A DNA stretch of 64,000 nt, taken from Phycisphaeraceae bacterium (GTDB lineage Bacteria; Planctomycetota; Phycisphaerae; Phycisphaerales; UBA1924). The notes under the pieces are model-generated. The model saw nothing but the letters and a program-made list of their open reading frames with translations. It did no database searches and was not told where the DNA came from. The stretch lies in the NCBI GenBank assembly GCA_019636695.1, contig JAHBXD010000001.1, forward strand, positions 737,661 to 801,660, read 5' to 3'. The first letter of the stretch is position 1; each line of letters begins with the position of its first letter. Both the position numbers and the translations under genes were made by a program. Positions 57,951 through 64,000 of this stretch are shown here, piece by piece.

Positions 57951-58937
57951 TTATCGGGCGTTATGAAGGGTGTCGAGCGCGTCTTCGCGCAGAAGGCGGC
58001 TATCGAACCCTGTCGGCGCCAGGAGGTCGTCGATCACCCAATCCGGGGGTGATTGATCCGAGCTGGTAGGCGTGATTTCGATGTAAAAGCCCTTTCCGGG
58101 ACGGACCGCGCGAAGGAGCGATCGTGCCGCAGCAAGTGTGAGGGTGGTTTCACCGATTCGGATGGTTCGATCCGGCAGGGGGGTGATGTGCAGGCCGGGG
58201 GGAAGGGTGCGGTCGGCATCGGCCAGGAGTTGCCTTTGGGGTTCGAGGGTTTCGTCGTGGCGGGCGTAGAGGTCTTCTGTGCCGCGAAGCGCCCAGGCCG
58301 TCCAGGCCGCGCGTGAGCCGGCCAGCGCGGGGGCGGGGCGATCTCGTGCGGGTTCGTCGAGATAGAGGCCACCGATGTATTCGCGTACGGTTTCGGGAGA
58401 CATGGAGGCAATTTGAGGGCCGAGGAGCCTGCGAGTTTCTACGAGGCGGTAGAGGGTGAGGCTTGAACGCCATGACCAGCTCGTGGCGTCGGTAAAGGCG
58501 CGGGTGAGGCCGGGGGCCATGGCGATGAAGTCGGGCGCGGGGGTGAGTGTGAGGCCCTCGGGGGCAAGGAAGGCGCGGCAGAGGTCGAGGACGGGGTCGA
58601 TGCGCCCTGGAGCGCGGTTGAGTGTCCAGCGGGCGTCGGTCGCGGCGGGCACCCAGGCGACGTGGGTGACCCCGTCGATGGGGACGAGGGCGAGAGTGAT
58701 GAAGGTGTCGTCAGGCGCGCCGGTAAAGCGGTTGGGGACGAGGAGGAGATCGGCAGCCTGCCGCAAGGTGTCGTTAGAGGTTATTTCGGGTGTTTGTGTC
58801 GCGGCACGGGCGGAGAGATGCTTGAACTGGACGACGAGGGCAACGACGACGAGCACGAAGAGGACGAGGGTGTTGAAGACAAGATCGCTGAAGGTTTCGT
58901 AGAAACTGGTGCCGCGTTGTTGGCTGACGAGTTTCAT
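57951..58937 (-). CDS. Membrane-anchored protein with MotB/ExbD-like N-terminus
   Basis: 328 residues. The N-terminus, SFYETFSDLVFNTLVLFVLVVVALVVQF, has one membrane helix preceded by FSDL, the layout of MotB/ExbD/TolR and OmpA-fused peptidoglycan-tethered proteins. The large C-terminal domain lies outside the membrane and shows no OmpA motif. No MotA, ExbB or TolQ partner is next to it in this window. Start ATG 58937. The next gene on this strand, a Fur-like regulator, ends 10 bp upstream at 58947, so the two may form an operon. Confidence 0.65.
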   Translation of the reverse strand: MKLVSQQRGTSFYETFSDLVFNTLVLFVLVVVALVVQFKHLSARAATQTPEITSNDTLRQAADLLLVPNRFTGAPDDTFITLALVPIDGVTHVAWVPAATDARWTLNRAPGRIDPVLDLCRAFLAPEGLTLTPAPDFIAMAPGLTRAFTDATSWSWRSSLTLYRLVETRRLLGPQIASMSPETVREYIGGLYLDEPARDRPAPALAGSRAAWTAWALRGTEDLYARHDETLEPQRQLLADADRTLPPGLHITPLPDRTIRIGETTLTLAAARSLLRAVRPGKGFYIEITPTSSDQSPPDWVIDDLLAPTGFDSRLLREDALDTLHNAR

Positions 58938-58946
58938 CGTGTGGGA

Positions 58947-59402
58947 TCAGGCCGAGGCGAAGATCTGGAGGCGGTGGCCTTTGAGTGTGAGGCCGCGAGC
59001 CTTGCAGATGTTTCGGCAGATGTCGGCGAGGCCGGGGACAAGAATTTCTTCTACGCGTCCTTCGTCGATGCGAACGAGGAGGTCGCCGGGGGTTTTGCCG
59101 TAGACGAGTTGATAGTGGGCTTGCTCGCCGTCGACCAGGACGCGTTGGATGATGCCGGCTTCGAGCATGAGTTTGATGGTGCGGTAGACGGTGGCCTTGG
59201 AGACGCGTCGGCCTTCCTTGCGCAGGCGTTCGAGGAGGGCATCGGCCTCAAAGAGGCCATCAATGCGGATGATGGCGTCGAGGACGTGGGCGCGCTCGGG
59301 GGTGTATTTGGCGCCTTCGGCCTTGAGTTTGCGCCGGAAGATGGCGCAGAGCGGCTCGACGATTTCGAGGGGGGCTTCGAGGTTGGCAGGCGCCGGGGAC
59401 AT
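58947..59402 (-). CDS. Fur-family regulator lacking the usual metal-site motif
   Basis: 151 residues from ATG 59402. The N-terminal winged helix reads YTPERAHVLDAIIRIDGLFEADALLERLRKEG and then RVSKATVYRTIKLMLEAGII, the Fur recognition helix. The dimerisation half keeps AHYQLVYG but the canonical HHDHLICxxCGxV is replaced by TPGDLLVRIDEGRV: both Cys and all three His of that motif are missing. C-terminal Cys pair: ADICRNICKARG. It may respond to another signal, or regulate constitutively. The upstream start at 59495 is open but has no homologous sequence. Confidence 0.82.
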   Translation of the reverse strand: MSPAPANLEAPLEIVEPLCAIFRRKLKAEGAKYTPERAHVLDAIIRIDGLFEADALLERLRKEGRRVSKATVYRTIKLMLEAGIIQRVLVDGEQAHYQLVYGKTPGDLLVRIDEGRVEEILVPGLADICRNICKARGLTLKGHRLQIFASA

Positions 59403-59451
59403 CGCGGGACATGGTACGTCAAGGGCGGGGGGGATGGATTGACCGAAGTGG

Positions 59452-60657
59452 TCAACGCCTGATCCGGATCCGCACACCGTCGCGAACGTCGTCACCGGGG
59501 TGGACGATCACCGATTCACCCGGTTGGAGGCCGTCGAGCACCTGGGCTTCCAGGCCGGTGAGGCGACCGATCTGGACCGTTCGCCGTCGCGCACGCCCGT
59601 CCTCAACGACGAAGACCGTCCAGTCGCCGTGGATGCGAAACAGCGCGCTGGTTGGTGTTTTGACGACGGCATCATCTTCCCAGACGACGATCCGTGCTTC
59701 GACGCGAAATGCATCACCGAGCGAGCGGCGTTTCTCAGGAGGATCGACAAAGTCCGCGATCACATAAACGCGCTGCTCCTCAACGCCCAGCGTCGAGATG
59801 TGCGTGAACGCCCGCGGCTCGACAAGCCGCACGCGGCCTTCGAGCGTTCCATCTCCGCCCCAGTGCACAAAATCCACGCGAGCGCCCTGACGAACGCGAA
59901 CCGCGTCAGTCGAGAGCACGTCGATCTCCACTTCCAGATCAGTCGGATCTCCGATTTCGATCAGCGGCGCGCCGGGAGAGACAACCGCCATGCTCTCCTG
60001 GAACACGCGAAGAACCCTGCCGTCGACCGGCGCTGTGATGTCGATGTGCTCGACGCTGTCAGCCGCTCCGGTGTTCGGGCGGGTGCGCAGCAGTGCTGCA
60101 CGAGCCAGATCAAGCTCGAACCGGGCGATCTCTTCTGAGAATACCGCCGCGTTGAACGCCTCCATCTTCACCCGATGCTGAAGTTCCGCGGCATCCAGTT
60201 CGTGTCGACTGGCGGCATTTCGTTCGAACGCGGTCCTGATGCGCGCCAACTCGTTTTCGGCGTGGCCATACTCGGCCCTGGCCCGCTCTCGCTCGGGGCC
60301 TGCCCGTTTTAATTCGACCTCGGCCCGTCGCACGCGTGCCTCGGCCTCTGCCACTGCACGCGCATCGAGCAGGGAGGGGTCTGCCGGCGCGATCGAGGTG
60401 AGGATCGTTCTCCCGGCTTCGACGGAGTCACCCGCCCTGAGTTGAATCCGCTCGATGCGGCCCGTCAAGGGCGCCGACACGACGTATCGGTCTCGAATGC
60501 GTGTGCGGCCATCTTCGTCGATCGTCACGCGCAGCGACCCTTTTTCGACAAGCTGCACGTCAACGGAAACCGGCCGCGGCATGAACGCGAACGTCAAAGC
60601 CCCCACGACGACGAGGGCGATCACAATGAGCGAGATTCGAGACAGGGTCAACTTCAA
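59452..60657 (-). CDS. HlyD-type periplasmic adaptor (RND/MacA-like)
   Basis: 401 residues from a TTG start at 60657. One N-terminal membrane anchor (LSRISLIVIALVVVGALTF). A biotinyl-lipoyl-like half-motif is in APLTGRIERIQLRAGDSVEAGRTI and its partner in ITAPVDGRVLRVFQESMAVVSPGAPLIEIG. Between them is a long alpha-hairpin (about 85-200). Beta-barrel and membrane-proximal domains follow. The adaptor bridges the inner-membrane ABC transporter and an outer-membrane exit. It is the last of a three-gene run with the permease (60670) and ATPase (63030); the gap to the permease is 12 bp. Confidence 0.9.
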   Translation of the reverse strand: MKLTLSRISLIVIALVVVGALTFAFMPRPVSVDVQLVEKGSLRVTIDEDGRTRIRDRYVVSAPLTGRIERIQLRAGDSVEAGRTILTSIAPADPSLLDARAVAEAEARVRRAEVELKRAGPERERARAEYGHAENELARIRTAFERNAASRHELDAAELQHRVKMEAFNAAVFSEEIARFELDLARAALLRTRPNTGAADSVEHIDITAPVDGRVLRVFQESMAVVSPGAPLIEIGDPTDLEVEIDVLSTDAVRVRQGARVDFVHWGGDGTLEGRVRLVEPRAFTHISTLGVEEQRVYVIADFVDPPEKRRSLGDAFRVEARIVVWEDDAVVKTPTSALFRIHGDWTVFVVEDGRARRRTVQIGRLTGLEAQVLDGLQPGESVIVHPGDDVRDGVRIRIRR

Positions 60658-60669
60658 AGCACACTCGTT

Positions 60670-63036
60670 CTATGCCTGTGACTTGAGGACGGAGACAAGG
60701 TCCAGTTGATCCAATCGCCTCCGAACGACCAAACCGGAGGCTACGGCGGCAAGAATGGTAACCGCGATTGCGAAACCGTAGGTTCGCGGGCCGATAACCA
60801 GCGGCAAACGCTGATGTTCAGTCTGCATGGCATCGATCGTAAAAGCGCCGAGCCAGTATCCAGCGAGAAGACCGATGGGTATGGCCAACGCAGTAAGTAC
60901 GGCCAGCTCGCCGAGCAGAATCGAGGAGATTTCGCCACGAGTGAACCCGATGACCCGCAGCGTGGCCAGTTCACGCCCACGTTCTGCGAGAGAAATACGG
61001 GCGGTGTTGTAGATCACCCCGAACGCGATGACAGTGGCGAACGCTACCGTGAAGAACTGCATTCGGAGGAGATTCTCAGCGATGGTCTCTTGGAAACTCC
61101 GGATCGCCGCGGCCTTGATGGTCACCCCCGCGACGCGGGGCGTCTGGCGGAGCGAAGAGAACAGGTCCGATGTCATGGTCGAGTCGACCATGATGTGTAC
61201 TCCGGAAATCGCGTCTTGCTCGCGCATGAGCCGGTGGAGGGTGCGGATGTCCATATAGGACGAAAACCCTGTGTAATCCTCGATGAGTGCCGCCACCCGG
61301 GCCGTAGTCACCGGCCGGCGCCCTTCGAGCACCTCTATCGTCACCGTGTCTCCAACGCGAACGTGCAGCAGCGACGCCAGGCCCGCGGAAAGCAGCAGTC
61401 CTTCTTGTGGAACCTCGATCTCCCGACCATGCCGATCGAGCAGACGAATCAGGTCTCTTTCCGGGGGCAGCCCCATGAGCGCTAAGCGGCGAGCCTGATG
61501 CTCGGAACGCATCCGGATCGGCACTGCGCGAAACGCCTCGGCATGAAGCACGCCCGGCATCCGCGCGATCTCCTGCACCGCCCGGTGCGAGGTCGGCTCG
61601 ATCAGGGTCACGGTCATGTCCTGCCTCTGCGTGATGTGAAATTCGTGCTCGATAAGCTTGTCGATGAGTTCTCTGTTGAGGTTTCCGAGGATGAGGATCG
61701 AAACCGCCAACGCCATTCCCAGGCAAGCCAGGGCGCTCCTGAGCGGCTGACGCTCGATATTTCGGAGGATCATGCGCACCGACTGGGAGAAGAAGCGTTG
61801 CAGTCCGGATCGCTCGATGAACGTCTGTCGGAAGTCGGGCGGCGGTTCGGGGCGCATCGCCTCAGCGGGAGGGAGCCGCACCGCCCGGCGCACCGCCCAG
61901 TAGGCCCCCGCAAGCGCTGCCGCGGAACTGATCAGCAGCGCCGGACCTACCGAGCGCGCGTCGATGACATAGTGGAGCGCCGGGAAGCGGAAGAATCGCA
62001 CGTACATCTCGACCATCGAGTGCCCCAGCCACGCGCCCAAGGCCGAGCCGATCACCACACCTGCGACGACGATCAACCCGACGAGTTTGGTGTAGTGCAG
62101 CCCGATCTCCAGCCGTGCATAGCCGAACGCCTTGAGCGCTGCGATCTGCTCGCGTTGCGTGCGGATCATCCGGGAGATGACCATGTTGAAGAGAAATGCG
62201 GCGACCGCGAGAAATATCGTCGGGATGACCAGCGTCATGACGCCGAGCTGCTCAAGCTCGCCTGAGATGAGCATGTGTGATGTCTGATCGTCCCGGCCGT
62301 AGGCGCCAAGTCCGCCGTATTGCTGGGTCAATTCGTCAAGCCGGGCGATCACCTCGGCCTCGGAAGCGCCCGGCATGAGCCGGATTGCAACACTGTTGAA
62401 TGCGCCTTCCATGTCGAATGCGGGAGCCAGCTCTCGCTGGGCCATCCAGAACACACCGAACCGCAGCGGATCAGGCAGGATGTCTCCCTCGCGAATTTCG
62501 TAGATGAACTCCGGTGAAAGCACGATTCCGACCACCGTCAGTTCCCGCATTCGCTGATTGATCACGGCGCCGATCTTGGCACCTGGAAGGAGACCGTGCG
62601 CTTCTGCGAACGCCTCACTCACCAGAACCTCTCCGGAGCGATACGGTTCGATCCAACGTCCCCGGCGAAGGTGCAGATCGTTGAGCACCGGGCGATGGCG
62701 GTCAGGCAGTGAGATCAGCCGCGCCACCGCCGGGTCGGGCAGGCCCGGAACGTGTAGGTTCACGTCCGCCACGACCCGCGTCTGCAGGCTTGCGACGCCG
62801 GGGATCTCCGCGATCCGGTCCTCAAGCGATCGCGGCGCTCGTTTCAGTTGCGTGAATATGTCCGCGAAGCGATATTCCCGGTAGTACCGATTCATCGATT
62901 CATCGAGCGACAGCAGCGTCGTCCGCGACATGATGAACATCGCCACGCCGCACGCCAGCACCAGCGCGATGGCGAGGGCCTGCCATTTCATGTGCGAGAG
63001 ATCGCGCAGCAGCTTGCGATCAATCGCTTTCACCAC
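60670..63036 (-). CDS. FtsX/MacB-type ABC transporter permease
   Basis: 788 residues with two FtsX-type halves. Helices lie near residues 15-38, 280-310, 330-420 and 660-780. The large periplasmic loop follows the first helix ([19 protein letters not shown] and on), as in LolC/MacB proteins. Ends in the FtsX-typical [28 protein letters not shown]. Start GTG 63036, overlapping the ATPase stop by 7 nt. With the ATPase and adaptor it forms a MacAB-like tripartite exporter; the substrate is unknown. Confidence 0.9.
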   Translation of the reverse strand: MVKAIDRKLLRDLSHMKWQALAIALVLACGVAMFIMSRTTLLSLDESMNRYYREYRFADIFTQLKRAPRSLEDRIAEIPGVASLQTRVVADVNLHVPGLPDPAVARLISLPDRHRPVLNDLHLRRGRWIEPYRSGEVLVSEAFAEAHGLLPGAKIGAVINQRMRELTVVGIVLSPEFIYEIREGDILPDPLRFGVFWMAQRELAPAFDMEGAFNSVAIRLMPGASEAEVIARLDELTQQYGGLGAYGRDDQTSHMLISGELEQLGVMTLVIPTIFLAVAAFLFNMVISRMIRTQREQIAALKAFGYARLEIGLHYTKLVGLIVVAGVVIGSALGAWLGHSMVEMYVRFFRFPALHYVIDARSVGPALLISSAAALAGAYWAVRRAVRLPPAEAMRPEPPPDFRQTFIERSGLQRFFSQSVRMILRNIERQPLRSALACLGMALAVSILILGNLNRELIDKLIEHEFHITQRQDMTVTLIEPTSHRAVQEIARMPGVLHAEAFRAVPIRMRSEHQARRLALMGLPPERDLIRLLDRHGREIEVPQEGLLLSAGLASLLHVRVGDTVTIEVLEGRRPVTTARVAALIEDYTGFSSYMDIRTLHRLMREQDAISGVHIMVDSTMTSDLFSSLRQTPRVAGVTIKAAAIRSFQETIAENLLRMQFFTVAFATVIAFGVIYNTARISLAERGRELATLRVIGFTRGEISSILLGELAVLTALAIPIGLLAGYWLGAFTIDAMQTEHQRLPLVIGPRTYGFAIAVTILAAVASGLVVRRRLDQLDLVSVLKSQA

Positions 63037-63947
63037 TGAAGCTCCCGCGGGGGGATCTTTTTGTCGTTGATCTTCACGCCAGAGATCCGCCCGTCGAAGA
63101 TCGTAACGACCCGATCCGCCATCTGCGCTATCGTCACGTTGTGCGTGATGACCACTGTTGTTGCGCCCAATTCACGATTGACCCGTTCGACGGCCTCCAG
63201 AACGACAATCCCTGTTTTGACGTCCAGCGCGCCTGTCGGTTCATCGCACAGCAGCACCTGAGGCCGCTTGGCGATGGCCCGCGCGATCGCGACCCGCTGC
63301 TGTTCGCCCCCGGATAGCTGGGAGGGAAAGTGATCCATCCGATCTGACAATCCTGCAAGACGAAGCGCCTCTTCCGGCGTCATCGGATCTCGTGCGATCT
63401 CCGTCACGAGCGCGACGTTCTCTCTCGCTGTCAGGCTCGGAATCAGGTTGTAGAACTGGAACACGAATCCCACGTGATCCCGCCGATACCGGGTCAGCGC
63501 ACGGTCGTCTTCAGCGGTCAGGTCGTGATCCTGAAACCGCACACTTCCCGCCGTCGGAACGTCGAGGCCGCCGAGAATGTTCAACAGGGTTGACTTCCCG
63601 CTGCCCGACGGCCCAAGCAGGACCACGAACTCGCCGGGGAACAGATCAAGATCCACGCCTCGCAGGGCGTGGACCTCAACGTTCCCCATGCGATAAACCT
63701 TTGTCAGCCCGCGCGCCCGGAATACCGCCTCGCCCCCGTTGCGCGCACCGGGCCACCTGCCGCTGTCTCCCCCTGTGTGACATCCGGCATCTCCCCCGGA
63801 AGCGCGACCTCCGCCTCCGGTTCTCTCGGTCGCCTGATTGGGTGTATTGGTGGCCAAGTCAGCACTCAGACTAGCCCGTTTCGGCTCTGTCGGCGGAGGA
63901 AATTGCTTACGGCGAGAAAAGGGCGTGAGCGCCCGCGGCATGCGCAC
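63030..63947 (-). CDS. ABC transporter ATP-binding protein, MacB/LolD-like
   Basis: 305 residues; the ATPase domain is about residues 75-300 and starts at [20 protein letters not shown]. Walker [15 protein letters not shown]-loop [14 protein letters not shown], signature [15 protein letters not shown], Walker [13 protein letters not shown] and switch His in VVITHN. The 70 extra residues at the front (Pro, Arg and Gly-rich) show no family sequence, so the true start may be downstream, but no better-placed ATG precedes the domain. First gene of the exporter operon. Confidence 0.88.
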   Translation of the reverse strand: MRMPRALTPFSRRKQFPPPTEPKRASLSADLATNTPNQATERTGGGGRASGGDAGCHTGGDSGRWPGARNGGEAVFRARGLTKVYRMGNVEVHALRGVDLDLFPGEFVVLLGPSGSGKSTLLNILGGLDVPTAGSVRFQDHDLTAEDDRALTRYRRDHVGFVFQFYNLIPSLTARENVALVTEIARDPMTPEEALRLAGLSDRMDHFPSQLSGGEQQRVAIARAIAKRPQVLLCDEPTGALDVKTGIVVLEAVERVNRELGATTVVITHNVTIAQMADRVVTIFDGRISGVKINDKKIPPRELQW

Positions 63948-63973
63948 GAGCCGTGCTTCCTGAACCGGAGGTC

Positions 63974-64000
63974 ATGTCGATTGCCGTTGGCGGCGGGTGG
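63974..64000 (+). CDS. Possible start of a gene running off the window edge
   Basis: ATG at 63974 follows GGAGGT at 63967-63972 (from CCGGAGGTC), a good ribosome site, and reads nine codons (MSIAVGGGW) to the end. Too short to identify. Confidence 0.3.

Noticed and set aside
58662..59462. Acidic open frame antisense to the MotB/ExbD-like and Fur-like genes
   Set aside because: Asp/Glu/Gly-rich shadow of two better-supported genes.
1..64000. CRISPR arrays, insertion sequences and rRNA
   Set aside because: No regularly spaced repeats, no transposase-like protein and no rRNA-like sequence were seen in the window.

Overview
The window is high-G+C bacterial chromosome, most likely from a planctomycete of the class Phycisphaerae. 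The best evidence is the secreted protein at 36226-38364, whose C-terminus carries two dockerin-like repeats of the form DPNDPAYG-PDGV-DAADFFY and ends in Gly-Cys-Pro. Supporting signs are a prfB programmed frameshift, infC separated from rpmI/rplT, K/A-rich tails on several proteins and solitary gspE-gspD genes. No 16S rRNA is present, so the assignment is inference.

Layout. 1-19.3 kb is chromosomal housekeeping: the 3' part of proS, thrS, a membrane protein, a cupin, an MBL-fold hydrolase, a UDP-sugar pyrophosphorylase, an alpha/beta hydrolase, aroK, a glutathione peroxidase, a pseudopilin-like lipoprotein, a tandem PTPS protein, gspE and gspD of type II secretion, a BtuF-like protein, gpmI and a secreted esterase. 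30.5-64 kb is again chromosomal: a UDP-sugar dehydrogenase overlapping phoU, an RsbW/STAS/MlaE cluster, the dockerin-type protein, infC, asnB, prfB, an M42 peptidase, a SpoIIE phosphatase, fused aroDE, tRNA-Thr, a ThrE-like exporter, cysS, hmgA, a Fur-like regulator and a three-gene MacAB-like exporter.

Between them, 19346-30409, lies an 11.06 kb integrated element. It has split a host tRNA-Arg(UCU) gene inside the anticodon loop: the 3' half remains at 19311-19352, the 5' half at 30403-30441, and the shared 7-bp core TTAGAAG is the anticodon loop itself. Joining the halves across the core gives a complete 74-nt cloverleaf. The element carries its own intact but divergent tRNA-Arg(UCU) at 28606-28679, 17 nt behind the stop codon of its tyrosine integrase. 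It therefore appears to destroy an essential-looking tRNA and supply a replacement. The replacement differs from the core by one base (TTAGAAA), which may keep it from being a target.

The rest of the element looks like a phage satellite: an excisionase-type HTH protein, a PrimPol/VapE-like replication protein, a repeat-rich non-coding segment that may be an origin and packaging or operator site, a TerS-like protein, small proteins and a coiled-coil protein that might be a scaffold. No large terminase, portal, major capsid or tail gene was recognised. A visibly less G+C-rich two-gene cargo next to the tRNA encodes a TPR-like protein with a C-terminal Vsr/PD-(D/E)XK-type nuclease and a HEPN-like protein. 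This is a candidate undescribed anti-phage pair.

Family assignments come from reading motifs only; no database search was run.
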